DNA of 64,000 nucleotides from Alphaproteobacteria bacterium (GTDB lineage Bacteria; Pseudomonadota; Alphaproteobacteria; Caedimonadales; UBA1908): NCBI GenBank assembly GCA_013911655.1, contig JACESU010000002.1, positions 252,901 to 316,900 of the forward strand, read 5' to 3'. Shown piece by piece: positions 25,241 to 37,923 of this stretch (position 1 is its first letter; each line of letters starts with the position of its first letter). The notes under the pieces were generated by a model. It saw only the letters and a program-made list of their open reading frames with translations, ran no database searches and was not told where the DNA came from. The position numbers and the translations under genes were made by a program.

Positions 25241-26404
25241 TTAACGTGCAAGAAAATACTGTGTGAGAATGGCGGTATAGAGAGTCGTTAAATCGTCCAC
25301 ATCTTTTAGGGGAACTCGTTCGTCCACTTGGTGCATGGTATGGTTTTGAAGACCCAGTTCGATGACGGGGGCGACGTGCCGGATAAACCGCGCATCAGAA
25401 GTTGCCCCTTTTGTGGAAAGGCAGGGACGCACGCCCACACTTTGCTCGATGGTGTTTTGAAGAAAATCCGTAAGGGGGCCTGGGGCCAAACTTTCTGCAA
25501 TACCACTAAGAGACAGAGCAAGGTCATGAGATCCCGCAAACTGCAGGCAAGTTTGTCGCAGCCACGTTTCCAAAGTTTCTGGGGTTTGTGCATCACTAAA
25601 ACGAATATTAAAGCGCGCAGTGGCCGTGGCAGGAATAAGGTTCACCGTGGGGTTGCCCACATCCACAGAAGTAAGCTCAAGGCGCGTTGGTTCAAAAAGA
25701 GCGCTTGGTGTTTCGCGTGGCCCTGAGCCGAGCTCAAAAAGGGTTTTAATTAGGCGAGGAAGCGGATTATCAGCCTTCTCAGGAAAGGCCACATGTCCTT
25801 GGATCCCTTGCACAGTCAAGACACAGTTAAGACTGCCGCGCCGGCCAATTTTCAACGTGTCACCCACATGGTCACAAGAGGTCGGCTCGCCCACGAGGCA
25901 AAAGTCGATGGTCTCACGGCGCGCCTTCAACCATTCAAGGATCTTGGGTGTGCCGTTAATGCCGGTTCCTTCTTCATCTCCTGTGATCATAAGACTCAAA
26001 GAGCCATGAAAGGGGTTTTTTAGAAATGCTTTAAGGGCACACAAAAAGGCTGCAAGGGCGCCTTTCATATCAACGGCGCCTCTTCCCCAAAGATAAGTCC
26101 CATCTGAAATGCCGGCAAAGGGAGGATGCGACCACGCCTCTTCGGGGCCCGAAGGGACGACGTCCGTATGACCGGCAAAAGAAAAATGGGGGGTGCCTGT
26201 GCCAAACTTGGCAAATAAGTTCCGTGTGCGGGGACCGCCGTCCCCCTCAAAGGTCAGATCGTGAATCTCAAAGCCAAGATTTGTTAAAGCCGCAGCCACC
26301 ACATCAAGGGCACCGGCATCGTGAGGGGTGATACTAGGACAGCGAATAAGCGCCGACGTGAGGGCAATAGGATCCCACACATCGGCGTCAAAAGGAAAGG
26401 TCAT
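25241..26404 (-). CDS. dapE: Succinyl-diaminopimelate desuccinylase
   Basis: DapE hydrolyses N-succinyl-LL-diaminopimelate in lysine and meso-DAP synthesis, working one step before DapF (also in this window at 53866). It is an M20 zinc peptidase: metal ligands in FAGHTDVVPSG and WGRGAVDMKG, the catalytic Glu pair in TGDEEGTGING, and the C-terminal His in LGLQNHTMHQVDERV. I set the start at the ATG at 26404 (MTFPFDADVW), giving 387 residues, the family's usual size; upstream in-frame ATGs would overlap the secA stop. It begins 7 bases after secA ends. Confidence 0.94.
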   Translation of the reverse strand: MTFPFDADVWDPIALTSALIRCPSITPHDAGALDVVAAALTNLGFEIHDLTFEGDGGPRTRNLFAKFGTGTPHFSFAGHTDVVPSGPEEAWSHPPFAGISDGTYLWGRGAVDMKGALAAFLCALKAFLKNPFHGSLSLMITGDEEGTGINGTPKILEWLKARRETIDFCLVGEPTSCDHVGDTLKIGRRGSLNCVLTVQGIQGHVAFPEKADNPLPRLIKTLFELGSGPRETPSALFEPTRLELTSVDVGNPTVNLIPATATARFNIRFSDAQTPETLETWLRQTCLQFAGSHDLALSLSGIAESLAPGPLTDFLQNTIEQSVGVRPCLSTKGATSDARFIRHVAPVIELGLQNHTMHQVDERVPLKDVDDLTTLYTAILTQYFLAR

Positions 26405-26411
26405 GGAAGGC

Positions 26412-29183
26412 CTAAGAGACCTTTCCATGACAATGCTTATAACGAAGGCCAGACCCACAGGGGCAAAGGGCGTTACGGCTGGCAGGAGGCGCTACTGAGC
26501 TTACCTTGACAGAGAAATGCTCTTTGGCCGTGTGATCCGCCTTTGAAGAAGGTGCGTCTTGGGGCGCAAAGGCTGCTGCGTCAAGAAGCGGCGTGTCGGT
26601 ATGAAGCATATCCTGAGCACTTGCCGCGTGGGCGGACAAGTGCAAGGGGGTCGCACTGGTGGGGGCTAGGTCCTCGAAGGTGTCTTCGTAAACGCCGTCC
26701 TGGAAGCTTTCCTCAAATTGAAGGTGCGTGAGGGCGCTGACAACCATTTCGCGCACACGCCCCAGCATCTCTTGGAATTGCAAGAACGCTTCGTGTTTGT
26801 ACTCGTTCAACGGATCGCGCTGGGCATAGGCGCGCAGGTTAATGCCCTGGCGCAGGTGATCTAGAGACAAAAGATGCTCTTTCCAGACCTGATCAAGTAC
26901 GCGAAGCAAAATGCTTTTTTCAGCGGCGCGCATGACGGGAGCGCTATAGTTCCGTTCTTTGCCTTCCATTTTTTTGTGAAGGGCGGCCATAAGGCGTTCT
27001 TGAATTTCACCTTCGGCAATGCCTTCTTCCTGGGCCCAAGTGGCGATGGGAAGATCAAGGTTCAAGACGCGAAGACATTCTTCGTGGAGCGTGCCGGTAT
27101 CCCACTGCTCGGCGTAGGTGCCCTCAGGGATGCACCGCGCTACAAGGTTCTCAACGACCTCTTCCATCATGTCTTGGATCATTTCGCTCGCGTCATCATT
27201 ATCCATCAGTTCGCGGCGTTGACCATAAATGACTTTACGTTGATCATTCATCACGTCGTCATACTTCAAGAGATGCTTACGCACCTCATAGTTACGGGCT
27301 TCGACCTTCTTTTGGGCGCGCTCAAGGGCCTTGTTAATCCACGAATGCACAATCGCTTCGCCTTCTTCAAGGCCAAGTTTTTGCAGCATGCTGTCAAGGC
27401 GGTCAGAGCCAAAAATGCGCATGAGGTCATCTTCTAAGGACAAGAAAAAGCGGGATTGACCAGGGTCACCTTGACGGCCCGAGCGTCCACGCAGCTGATT
27501 ATCAATACGCCTGCTTTCGTGGCGTTCGGTTCCTAATACAAAAAGGCCACCTGCGGCTTTGACTTGGGCCTCGGCGTCTTTGACTTTTGCGCGAATCTGA
27601 ACTTCGATCTCTTGACGTATGGCGGGATCATCAACACCGGCAAAGGCTTCTTCCAACAGAGCGTCCACGTTACCACCAAGCTTAATGTCGGTCCCGCGTC
27701 CTGCCATGTTGGTGGCAACGGTGACCGCACCTGGCGCGCCTGCTTGGGCAATGATGCCGGCTTCTTGCTCGTGGTATCTCGCGTTCAGTACTTGGTGAGG
27801 GATTTTAGCTTTATTCAAAAGGCTTGCCACCAGCTCTGACTTTTCAATGCTGGTTGTGCCCACCAGAACTGGTTGATTACGCGCGCGACATTCTTCAATC
27901 AACTTAATGATCGCCTCGTACTTTTCCCGCGCCGTGCGGTAAACTTCGTCGTCTTCATCTTTACGGGCAAGTGGCAAGTTTGTGGGAATATGGACGACCT
28001 CTAGCTTGTAAATATCGCCAAGCTCGGCGGCTTCCGTCATGGCCGTTCCCGTCATGCCCGAAAGCTTTTCGTACAACCGGAAATAGTTTTGGAAGGTAAT
28101 GGACGCGAGCGTCTGGTTTTCCATTTGGATTTCCACATGCTCTTTGGCCTCCAACGCCTGGTGAAGACCTTCGGAATAGCGGCGCCCGTCCATCATACGA
28201 CCGGTGAATTCGTCAATGATGATGACTTTGTTATCCTTGACGATATAGTCAACGTCGCGGGTAAAAAGCGTATGAGCCTTGAGCGCTTGGTTTACATGGT
28301 GGACTAGGGACACGTTTTGAGGCTCGTAAAGGGATTTACCTTTGACAAGGCCCATGTCGGCAAGAACCCCTTCGATTTTTTCGGCGCCAGCCTCCGTCAA
28401 AGTCACAGAGCGCGCCTTTTCATCCTTTTCATAATGCTCTGGCGCGAGCTGAGGGATCACCGTATTGATGACGCGGTAAAGCTCGGACGAATCCTCGGCA
28501 GGGCCCGAGATAATCAAAGGGGTACGCGCCTCGTCAATCAGAATGCTGTCAACTTCGTCGACCACAGCATAGAAAAAGTCACGCTGTACCATGTCAGAAC
28601 GGCGGAATTTCATGTTGTCGCGCAGATAGTCAAAGCCAAGTTCGTTGTTGGTCCCATAAGTGATGTCGCAGCCGTAAGCATTTCTGCGCTCGTTATCATT
28701 GAGGTCATGGACAATACAGCCTACGGACAGACCCATAAAACTGTGAATTTTGCCCATGGACAGGGCGTCACGCTTAGCCAAGTAGTCGTTAACGGTCACG
28801 ATATGCACGCCCCGCCCCGTGAGCGCGTTGAGGTAAGACGGCAAAGTTGCGACCAGGGTTTTACCTTCACCGGTCATCATTTCGGCGGCCATGCCTTTGT
28901 GAAGGATAATACCCCCCATCATCTGAACGTCAAAGTGTCGCATGCCAAGAACGCGTTTAGACGCCTCACGCACAACCGCAAAGGCTTCGGGCAAGATATC
29001 ATCAAGGGACGCACCTTGGGAAAGGCGCTCTTTAAAATAGGGCGTTTTTGCTTGAAGGTCTTCGTCGCTTAAAGCCTCGAGGGTTTTTTCGTACCCATTA
29101 ATCTCTTTGACCAGGGGATGAAGCTTTTTAATGGCGCGATCATTGGCGCTGCCAAACAACTTCTTCATAAAATCTTGAAACAT
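26412..29183 (-). CDS. secA: Preprotein translocase ATPase SecA
   Basis: SecA drives proteins through SecYEG and is needed for all the signal-peptide proteins in this window. The 923-residue protein has Walker [14 protein letters not shown] near 100-112, the DEAD-type Walker [16 protein letters not shown] near 210, the preprotein cross-linking domain, [13 protein letters not shown] and [18 protein letters not shown] of the second nucleotide-binding fold, and the scaffold/wing region. It ends with a zinc-binding SEC-C motif, [14 protein letters not shown], used for SecB or ribosome contact. Start and length are as in other alphaproteobacteria. Confidence 0.98.
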   Translation of the reverse strand: MFQDFMKKLFGSANDRAIKKLHPLVKEINGYEKTLEALSDEDLQAKTPYFKERLSQGASLDDILPEAFAVVREASKRVLGMRHFDVQMMGGIILHKGMAAEMMTGEGKTLVATLPSYLNALTGRGVHIVTVNDYLAKRDALSMGKIHSFMGLSVGCIVHDLNDNERRNAYGCDITYGTNNELGFDYLRDNMKFRRSDMVQRDFFYAVVDEVDSILIDEARTPLIISGPAEDSSELYRVINTVIPQLAPEHYEKDEKARSVTLTEAGAEKIEGVLADMGLVKGKSLYEPQNVSLVHHVNQALKAHTLFTRDVDYIVKDNKVIIIDEFTGRMMDGRRYSEGLHQALEAKEHVEIQMENQTLASITFQNYFRLYEKLSGMTGTAMTEAAELGDIYKLEVVHIPTNLPLARKDEDDEVYRTAREKYEAIIKLIEECRARNQPVLVGTTSIEKSELVASLLNKAKIPHQVLNARYHEQEAGIIAQAGAPGAVTVATNMAGRGTDIKLGGNVDALLEEAFAGVDDPAIRQEIEVQIRAKVKDAEAQVKAAGGLFVLGTERHESRRIDNQLRGRSGRQGDPGQSRFFLSLEDDLMRIFGSDRLDSMLQKLGLEEGEAIVHSWINKALERAQKKVEARNYEVRKHLLKYDDVMNDQRKVIYGQRRELMDNDDASEMIQDMMEEVVENLVARCIPEGTYAEQWDTGTLHEECLRVLNLDLPIATWAQEEGIAEGEIQERLMAALHKKMEGKERNYSAPVMRAAEKSILLRVLDQVWKEHLLSLDHLRQGINLRAYAQRDPLNEYKHEAFLQFQEMLGRVREMVVSALTHLQFEESFQDGVYEDTFEDLAPTSATPLHLSAHAASAQDMLHTDTPLLDAAAFAPQDAPSSKADHTAKEHFSVKVSSVAPPASRNALCPCGSGLRYKHCHGKVS

Positions 29184-29326
29184 TAGTTACCCTCTAACAC
29201 ATTACAAAGGACAGAATTCTAAGCGCTACTTTATCATAAATCTTAACGCGATGCTGCAACACTTTTAAGGCATTTAGACAAAAATGCAAGCCGTGTGTTG
29301 TGGCAAGCGCCTTTGAGAGAAGGGAA

Positions 29327-29737
29327 TCAGGGACGCTTTGGTTGCGCCTGGCGACGCCTGTGTAAAAACCACAATACACCTGTGCCTAGGAACAAAAAAG
29401 GCGCTCCCCAAAGGAAAAGAGTATGGGCAGACAAGGGGGGATCAAAGAGAACGCTCGGACCAAAATGCGCCGCCAGGGCGTCTAAGATTTCTTGATCACT
29501 GGCGCCCTCGGTGAGGCGCGTTCGTACAAAAAGGCGCAGGTCTTGAGCCATGGCGGCATTAGAATCCGCGATGCATTGTCCTTGGCAGGTGGGGCATTTG
29601 ACCATGAGGCTAAGCGCCGTTGCGCGCGCTTCAAGGGCGGGATCGGACAGGGCGCCAAGTGCCGTAAAACTGGCTGTTGCCTTGTAAGAAAAGCTCATAC
29701 AGATAAGGAGGGCCTTGAAAAGAATGTCAAGGCGCAT
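29327..29737 (-). CDS. ccmH: Cytochrome c maturation protein CcmH
   Basis: CcmH is a membrane-anchored thiol-reducing protein that presents apocytochrome c for haem attachment. Counting from the ATG at 29737 (136 residues), it has a signal/anchor, the redox pair Cys48 and Cys51 in VKCPTCQGQCIADSNA, the helical bundle AMAQDLRLFVRTRLTEGAS, and one C-terminal membrane helix. I prefer this start to an ATG at 29770, which would overlap ccmG by 44 bases; the chosen one overlaps by 11. It is the last gene of the ccmC-D-E-F-G-H operon; no ccmI follows. Confidence 0.92.
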   Translation of the reverse strand: MRLDILFKALLICMSFSYKATASFTALGALSDPALEARATALSLMVKCPTCQGQCIADSNAAMAQDLRLFVRTRLTEGASDQEILDALAAHFGPSVLFDPPLSAHTLFLWGAPFLFLGTGVLWFLHRRRQAQPKRP

Positions 29738-30308
29738 GGGAAGGGGGCGGTAAAAGGGGAAGAACGTCACGCTCGAGCCGCTCGCGCGTTAAAGAGCCGC
29801 TGACCTGATAAATGATGGTTCCGTGAGGGTCCACAATGAACAGATGCGGCGTACCAATGACACCCCATAGGTGGGCGCCCGCAGCCTTAGGGTCAAAGCC
29901 AAGCTTCTCATAGGGGTTTCCCACCTCATCAAACCATTTGGTCACGGCCTCTTTAGTGTCGTGGACATTCACACCCCATAAGCGAAAATGTCTTTCTTCT
30001 TGGAGGGCACCAAGTTCTTTGAGGGTTTCATGCTCACGCCGGCAATACTTACACCAGCTTGCGAAAAAGTTGATGACGGTATAGTGCCCCTTAAGATCTG
30101 TGGATGAAATTTGTGTGATACCGCTGGGTGTTGGCATGACAAGGGGGAGGTTAAAAGGGGGGGCCGGTTTTCCTACCTGATGTCCGGCTTGAGGAAAGGG
30201 ATCCTTGTGCAAATCAAGCAGCACAAGCCCGAGTACAATGGCGACGACGAGGACTGGAAAAAGGTAAAGATAGCGTTTGTTTTGGGGAAGGTTCTCAGGC
30301 GTTGTCAC
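29727..30308 (-). CDS. ccmG: Cytochrome c maturation thiol:disulfide interchange protein CcmG/DsbE
   Basis: CcmG is a periplasmic, membrane-tethered thioredoxin-fold reductase that passes electrons to apocytochrome c or CcmH. The protein has an N-terminal anchor (LFPVLVVAIVLGLVLLDL) and the thioredoxin active site FFASWCKYCRREHE with Cys86 and Cys89. The cis-Pro region is GVIGTPHLFIVDPHG. The 193-residue length is normal. It lies 3 bases after ccmF ends and overlaps ccmH. Confidence 0.94.
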   Translation of the reverse strand: MTTPENLPQNKRYLYLFPVLVVAIVLGLVLLDLHKDPFPQAGHQVGKPAPPFNLPLVMPTPSGITQISSTDLKGHYTVINFFASWCKYCRREHETLKELGALQEERHFRLWGVNVHDTKEAVTKWFDEVGNPYEKLGFDPKAAGAHLWGVIGTPHLFIVDPHGTIIYQVSGSLTRERLERDVLPLLPPPSHAP

Positions 30309-30311
30309 ACG

Positions 30312-32243
30312 CTACTCCTTTTTCGTATAAGCTCTGAGGCACAGGAGGCCTCCCACAGCCGCTAGTATAGCACCAAGCCAGATCCAAATCACCTGGGGAT
30401 GATGGTAAAGGCGCAGGGCCCACCTGTTATCTGGTAAAAGCCCCCCAAGAGCAGTATAAAAAAGGGACATGCCGTCGCGCGTGAGGGCTGTTTCCGAAGT
30501 TAAAACCTCACGCGAGGGGTAAAAGCGTTTTTCAGGTTTTGACAAGATCCCTCCAGGATTGATCACAAGGAGTGCTTGATCACCCGTATAGGTGGGGCCG
30601 CCGTAGCGCACAACGTCTTTAAGCGTTACGGCATGTCCTTCAAAGGTCGTGCTCTCGCCGATTCTAAGGGCGACCAGGGCCTCTTTTTTAGCGTAGCTTT
30701 GCAAGGACATCCCCATAACAAGAAACGCGACTCCTAAATGCGCGAGCGCCATGCCGTGTTGGCGCATACTTTGCTGTGTGAGTGCTTGCGCTAAAGAATT
30801 TTTTGCGTTTTTCTTCCCCAAAAAAAGCCATTTTTTAAGGGTGGTTACGCCCAGCCAAAAGGCAAGACATAGGCCGCAAAATGTCCGCCAGGCATAAGGA
30901 TCCCAAAGGTACAAGAGGCATGTGCCTAGTAAGGCTGTGAGCCAAAAAGGGGTTGCAAGGCGCTTTTTAAGGGATTCCCATGGAAGAGACGTATAAGGCA
31001 CGAGGGGCGTGGCACCCATGAGAAGAAGACCTATAAACGCCAAAGGCACAAAGGTTTTCTCGAAATAAGGAGCCCCGATGGTCAGCTTTATTTCCCAGAT
31101 GCTTTCGCTTGCAAGGGGATACAGGGTTGCCAAAACCACAATGAAAAGAAGTCCCATCATTAAAAAGGTTTGGCCCTTTAAAAGGGTTGCTCTGTTAAGT
31201 TCCCAAGATTGGGGCGCGTGGGGCGCGGGCGCGCCGCCTTTGGCAAGGTGAAAACCTCCCCACAAGGCAAGGGCAAGGGTCATAACCGTGAGATAGGTGC
31301 CGCGCAGGGGATCACTTGCAAAGGCATGAACCGTTGATAAAACGCCAGACCTCACAAGGCAAAGTCCTAAAAGGGCAAATCCGAAGGTCATGACACACAA
31401 AAGGGGCACGATTTTAATAGGGGGCACGTTGCTTTGCTGACTCGGCCACAGATGTAAAAGGGCGGTTGCCACAAGCCATGGCATAAGAGAGGCGTTTTCA
31501 ACGGGGTCCCAAAACCACCATCCTCCCCAGCCAAGCTCATAATAAGCCCACCAACTACCAAGGGTGATGCCAAGGGTTAAAAAGGCCCATGCCCACAAAG
31601 TCCAGCGCCTTGCTGTCCGATGCCATGAAGGGTCTTCTTTTGCCGCCAGGGCGCATGAAAAGACAAGAGAAAATCCTACATAGCCCGTATACAAGGTGGG
31701 GGGATGAACGCCAAGGGCGACGTCTTGTAAAAGGGGGTTGAGCTCGAGGCCTTGGGAAAGAGATCCGCCAAGAGCTTCAAAAGGAGACGAAAAAAAAACC
31801 ACGTACCCTAGGGTCAGAGCCAAGATCACACTTTGGTGCCACAGAACGGCCGTGCGAAAAAGAGCACCGTTTGCAGGCGGTTTGAACCAAGAAAACATCA
31901 AACAGTAGGTGACAAGAAGCCACGTCCATAAAAGAATCGACCCTTCATGGTTTCCCCAAACCCCGGTGATTTTATAGAGAAGGGGGGCGTTCGTATGGCT
32001 GTTTTCAAAAACGTTTTTAAGGCTGAAATCCCCTAACACATAAGCATAGACTAGGATGGCAAAAGCAAGAGAAATAAGACTCCAGGAAAAAAGCAGGGAA
32101 AAGCGCCAAAGGACGAGGGCTTCCCCTTTAAAGTGTCGACGGGTGAATGGTCCCGAAAGACTTTGCAAGAGTGTAATGATAAAGGTGCAAAGAAGGGCGC
32201 TTTGCCCAAGGGTTGCAAGAGACACGGGCAGGCCAAAGATCAT
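30312..32243 (-). CDS. ccmF: Cytochrome c haem lyase subunit CcmF
   Basis: CcmF takes haem from holo-CcmE and attaches it to apocytochrome c. It is a 643-residue polytopic membrane protein with the WWD signature in WGGWWFWDPVENASLMPWL near residues 233-251. Conserved periplasmic His residues are also visible (for example GVHPPTLYTGYVG, YKITGVWGNHEGS). Its ATG overlaps the ccmE stop by four bases, indicating translational coupling. Confidence 0.96.
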   Translation of the reverse strand: MIFGLPVSLATLGQSALLCTFIITLLQSLSGPFTRRHFKGEALVLWRFSLLFSWSLISLAFAILVYAYVLGDFSLKNVFENSHTNAPLLYKITGVWGNHEGSILLWTWLLVTYCLMFSWFKPPANGALFRTAVLWHQSVILALTLGYVVFFSSPFEALGGSLSQGLELNPLLQDVALGVHPPTLYTGYVGFSLVFSCALAAKEDPSWHRTARRWTLWAWAFLTLGITLGSWWAYYELGWGGWWFWDPVENASLMPWLVATALLHLWPSQQSNVPPIKIVPLLCVMTFGFALLGLCLVRSGVLSTVHAFASDPLRGTYLTVMTLALALWGGFHLAKGGAPAPHAPQSWELNRATLLKGQTFLMMGLLFIVVLATLYPLASESIWEIKLTIGAPYFEKTFVPLAFIGLLLMGATPLVPYTSLPWESLKKRLATPFWLTALLGTCLLYLWDPYAWRTFCGLCLAFWLGVTTLKKWLFLGKKNAKNSLAQALTQQSMRQHGMALAHLGVAFLVMGMSLQSYAKKEALVALRIGESTTFEGHAVTLKDVVRYGGPTYTGDQALLVINPGGILSKPEKRFYPSREVLTSETALTRDGMSLFYTALGGLLPDNRWALRLYHHPQVIWIWLGAILAAVGGLLCLRAYTKKE

Positions 32244-32704
32244 AGGGTCCCCCGCGCAAGACTTTTACCCAAACGGTCCGCATCAAGGGAGGTTCCCCCT
32301 TTTGGTGGACGGTAAGTTTCATCGTGTTTGGCAAGGACGACACTTGCACGAAAAAGGCGCGCGCGCTCTGCCTCAAAGTGTCCCTCTACGACGGCACCTT
32401 GTCCTGCGCGAAAAAGATCCGGTAAAATCCCTTCATAGACAACGGTGATAGTATGAGCGCCGTCCCCAAGATCAAAGGTCACTTGCGGGGTGGTGCCGTT
32501 TGTTTGGTGGATGATGCTACCTACTTGTACAAGGCCCCCTACACGTAAGATCTCGCCCGCTTTGGCTTTCGTCATGCATTCGCTTGGCGTGTAAAAAAAG
32601 ACAATATGATCACGAAAGACCAACGTTAAGACAAGGGTCGCCGCTGCAAGACAAGTGAACATCCCTCCCATAAACCACAGGCGTTGACGTCGGCGCTTGG
32701 TCAT
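32240..32704 (-). CDS. ccmE: Haem chaperone CcmE
   Basis: CcmE binds haem covalently in the periplasm and delivers it to CcmF. The 154-residue protein has an N-terminal anchor, a beta-barrel OB fold (LRVGGLVQVGSI, VTFDLGDGAHTITVVYEG), and the haem-binding His127 with Tyr131 in LAKHDETYRPP. That is the H-x3-Y type. Start and stop codons overlap those of ccmD and ccmF. Confidence 0.95.
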   Translation of the reverse strand: MTKRRRQRLWFMGGMFTCLAAATLVLTLVFRDHIVFFYTPSECMTKAKAGEILRVGGLVQVGSIIHQTNGTTPQVTFDLGDGAHTITVVYEGILPDLFRAGQGAVVEGHFEAERARLFRASVVLAKHDETYRPPKGGTSLDADRLGKSLARGTL

Positions 32705-32850
32705 GGGGCGTCTTGGTCCAGCTGACGTTTAAGGGATAGAAGGCGCGCGCGTCTTTGACGATGCTGTCGCACACACAAAAACCCAAGAAGGCTGAGGCAT
32801 ATAAATGACAACCCATAAGATCCTACAATATAAGGAAGATAAGAGCTCAT
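32701..32850 (-). CDS. ccmD: Cytochrome c maturation protein CcmD
   Basis: This 49-residue gene was found by reading the gap between ccmC and ccmE. It has a single hydrophobic helix (YGLSFICLSLLGFLCV) followed by a basic segment (RQHRQRRARLLSLKRQLDQ), the layout of CcmD, which joins CcmC and CcmE in the haem-loading complex. An AAAGGAGGC site precedes the ATG. The ATG overlaps the ccmC stop as ATGA, and its own stop overlaps the ccmE start the same way. Confidence 0.88.
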   Translation of the reverse strand: MSSYLPYIVGSYGLSFICLSLLGFLCVRQHRQRRARLLSLKRQLDQDAP

Positions 32851-33581
32851 GCAGCCTCCTTTAAGGCAGGTAACTCACCCATAAGGGGCTCGAGGGTATG
32901 AAGCTTTCGTCCCATCAAGACGGCTTCCATGCGCAAAAGAAGTAAAGTCATGAAAATAAACGCGTACGCTCCTGCCATCATAAAAAGGGGAATCAGCATG
33001 CTGGGGTCAATGCTGGGGCCCGCAAGACGCAGGACACTGGCCGGCTGGTGGAGTGTTTGCCACCATTCCACAGAAAACTTGATGATGGGGATGTTCACAA
33101 ACCCTGCCATGATCAAAAGCCCGCCAAGGCGCCCCCCTTTAGTAGGGTCGTCGTGAGCACGCAGAAGAGCCACATAACCTAGATACAAAAGGAACAAGAC
33201 AAACATGGATGTAAGCCTTGCATCCCACACCCACCAGGTGCCCCACATGGGCTTTCCCCAAAGAGACCCCGTGACAAGGCTCATGAACGTGAAAGTAAGT
33301 CCTAGGGGAGCGGCCGCACGCGTGGCGATCTCACCAAGAGGTGCCCTGAACACAAAGCCCATAAAGCTACACAGGGTCATGAAGGTATAAACGCCAAGGC
33401 TCAGCCATGAAGCAGGCACATGAACGTACATAATGCGCACGGCTTCGCCATGTTGATAGTCTTGAGGAGACGCCCATAAAGAAAACCAAAGTCCTAGACC
33501 CAAAAATAGAAGAGAAAGCGCGACGGAGACAGGCTTTAATATTTTGGAATAACGCCAAAAAGTGGACAAGGACAAGACCAT
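32847..33581 (-). CDS. ccmC: Haem exporter/handling protein CcmC
   Basis: CcmC loads haem onto CcmE. The 244-residue protein has six membrane helices and the WWD motif in WGTWWVWDARLTS, with conserved His residues in YVHVPASW and WQTLHQPAS. It is the first gene of the operon; ccmA and ccmB, which encode the ABC module normally upstream, are not here and must lie elsewhere. An AGGAGG-like site lies before the ATG. The 215-base spacer upstream is shared with the divergent ctaC operon. Confidence 0.95.
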   Translation of the reverse strand: MVLSLSTFWRYSKILKPVSVALSLLFLGLGLWFSLWASPQDYQHGEAVRIMYVHVPASWLSLGVYTFMTLCSFMGFVFRAPLGEIATRAAAPLGLTFTFMSLVTGSLWGKPMWGTWWVWDARLTSMFVLFLLYLGYVALLRAHDDPTKGGRLGGLLIMAGFVNIPIIKFSVEWWQTLHQPASVLRLAGPSIDPSMLIPLFMMAGAYAFIFMTLLLLRMEAVLMGRKLHTLEPLMGELPALKEAA

Positions 33582-33728
33582 GGCAGCCCCCCTCCTTTGG
33601 GCGTTGTAAGATCAATGACAGCTCACTCTAACTCAAACTTCTTTAAACCGCAAACCCAAGAAAAGAGAAGAACTCATCTCTCTTCATAAGGATTAACAAA
33701 AAAATTAATAAAATTTTTGATTGAGATG

Positions 33729-33757
33729 TACCTCTTTGCGGATAAAAAGGATATAAT
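33729..33757 (+). promoter_or_regulatory. Candidate promoter of the cytochrome oxidase operon
   Basis: A perfect -10 TATAAT at 33752-33757 lies 39 bases before the ctaC start. The -35 region at the expected distance (around 33729-33734) is poor, so an activator may be needed. The spacer is AT-rich and divergent to the ccm operon. Confidence 0.45.
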
Positions 33758-33796
33758 GTGGCCAAAGAGGCTTAACTTTTTCGGGGACCGTATCTT

Positions 33797-36236
<2,440 letters not shown>

Positions 36237-36237
<1 letters not shown>

Positions 36238-37160
36238 TGATGACACCGACCTCTTCTTCTGCGACAGTCCAAAACTCTTATGCTCAGGATTGCCGTGATG
36301 CAAGCGTTGGGGACTTTGTGACCTTGCTAAAGCCAGGTGTGTTATCGCTTGTTGTGTTTACGGCGTTTATCGGGGCACTTTTGGCACCAGGTCATGTTCA
36401 CCCGTATGTGCTGTTTATCTCCCTTTTGTCCATCGCGCTTGGGGCAGGGGGGGCGGCGGCCTTTAACATGTGGTATGACCGCGATATTGACCTGATTATG
36501 ACGCGCACCCAAAAAAGACCCATACCTGCCGGGCGTATTGCGCCCCAAGACGGCCTTTGTTTTTCGGTTTTACTTTGCGTAACGTCCCTGACGCTTATGG
36601 CCCTTGCCACAAATTTTTTGGCGGCCGCTCTTTTGTGTATTTCGATTCTTTATTATACCTTTTTCTACACCGCTTACCTTAAAAGACGCACGGCTCAGAA
36701 CATCGTTATTGGTGGCGGGGCAGGTGCCTTTCCCCCTCTTATTGGCTGGGTCAGTGTGACGGGTGATGTCGGCATTCTTCCTCTTCTTTTGTTCTGGATC
36801 ATTTTCATTTGGACACCGTCTCATTTCTGGGCCCTTTCCCTTTATAGGTGCCAAGATTATACCTTAGCGGGTGTGCCCATGCTGCCTGTGACGCGCGGCA
36901 TCAAAGTCACAAAACAACACATTGTGGTGTACTCCCTTGCCTTGGTGATAAGCGCCTTGTTGCCGTGGGGACTTGGGTATCTAGGTCCCCTTTACGGCGC
37001 TGTGTCCTTAGTGCTTGGTGCTGTTTACCTGGAGCTGTCTCGGCGCGTCATTAAGGGCGGCGAAAAAGAAGCGATTCGCCTGTTTCTTTTTTCCATTGCG
37101 TATTTGTTCGTTTTGTTTTTGAGTATGATTGTTGATTATCTCGTGAGAACCTACGCATGA
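36237..37160 (+). CDS. ctaB: Protohaem IX farnesyltransferase (haem O synthase)
   Basis: CtaB adds a farnesyl group to haem b to make haem O, the precursor of haem A for the oxidase. The protein is a UbiA-family prenyltransferase with the Asp-rich motif FNMWYDRDIDLIMTRTQ and KRPIPAGR, plus about nine helices. I start it at the ATG at 36237, whose A is the last base of the ctaD stop, giving 307 residues; upstream codons are out of family. Its stop overlaps the coxF start. Confidence 0.95.
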
Positions 37161-37270
37161 AAAAAGACCTGCCCGCTACCCTTCGCACCCGTAATGCCGC
37201 TCTTGGAGTTGTTTTGTGCGTTCTTGTGATTCTGTTTTATGGTCTTGCCCTTGTGCGTGTGGGCGGATGA
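37157..37270 (+). CDS. coxF: Small CoxF-like cytochrome oxidase assembly protein
   Basis: This 37-residue gene was found by reading between ctaB and ctaG. It encodes a basic start (KKDLPATLRTRNAALG), one membrane helix (VVLCVLVILFYGLALV) and the ending RVGG. That pattern, and this exact position, are those of the tiny CoxF protein of alphaproteobacterial oxidase operons. It overlaps both neighbours by ATGA junctions, so it is translationally coupled. Confidence 0.78.
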   Translation: MKKDLPATLRTRNAALGVVLCVLVILFYGLALVRVGG

Positions 37271-37854
37271 GTACCCCTGAGTTAAAAGCCAAAAACCGCC
37301 GGGTTGCCATTGTTGTGGGGACCCTTTTCTTTGCCATGATTGTCTTGTCCTTTGCCTCCGTCCCCCTTTACCGTATTTTCTGTCAAAAGACGGGCTATGG
37401 GGGAACTCCGAAAATTGTGGCCGAGGGCGCTACACACATTGTGGACCGGGTTTTCAAGGTCCGGTTTAGTGCCAATACCCACCGTGACCTTCCTTGGCAT
37501 TTTAGGCCGCTTCAGCATGAAATCGAGGTGCGCGCCGGCGAATCGGCTCTTGCTTTTTATCAGGTGAAAAACAAATCTTCTCAGCCTCTTGTGGGTATAG
37601 CGACCTATAACGTCACGCCGGAAAAAGCCGGTAAGTACTTTAACAAAATCGATTGCTTTTGCTTTGAAGAGCAGATGCTGCCACCAGGGCAAGTCATCGA
37701 TATGCCTGTTCAGTTTTTTGTGGATCCCGAAATTGTGAATGATCCGCGGATGTCAGAAATTGTGACGCTTACCTTGTCCTATACGTTTTTCCACGCGAAG
37801 GATCCCAATATTCCAGAGATTCTAGGCTTGCCGACCTTGCGTCGCCCCCATTAA
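37267..37854 (+). CDS. ctaG: Cytochrome c oxidase assembly factor CtaG (Cox11, CuB insertion)
   Basis: CtaG delivers copper to the CuB site of subunit I. The 195-residue protein has one N-terminal membrane helix (VVGTLFFAMIVLSFASVPLY), the FCQKTGYGGT segment, and the copper-binding CxC motif in IDCFCFEEQMLPPGQ, followed by the beta-sandwich PVQFFVDPE. I start at the ATG at 37267 that overlaps the coxF stop. In many relatives the subunit III gene follows; here the next gene is trhO instead. Confidence 0.95.
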   Translation: MSTPELKAKNRRVAIVVGTLFFAMIVLSFASVPLYRIFCQKTGYGGTPKIVAEGATHIVDRVFKVRFSANTHRDLPWHFRPLQHEIEVRAGESALAFYQVKNKSSQPLVGIATYNVTPEKAGKYFNKIDCFCFEEQMLPPGQVIDMPVQFFVDPEIVNDPRMSEIVTLTLSYTFFHAKDPNIPEILGLPTLRRPH

Positions 37855-37923
37855 GTGTTGCTTTTAAGCTGTCATTTAGCGTAGAAAGAAAGGGCGTTTT
37901 ATCCCCTTTGTGTGAGAAGCTTC

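Noticed and set aside
26874-27437. 187-codon plus-strand frame opposite secA
   Set aside because: It lies fully antisense to a highly conserved part of secA, has no ribosome site and its sequence follows the complementary codons of SecA.
28317-29072. 251-codon plus-strand frame opposite secA
   Set aside because: Long antisense frames are expected opposite this coding sequence; no family similarity and no start signal.
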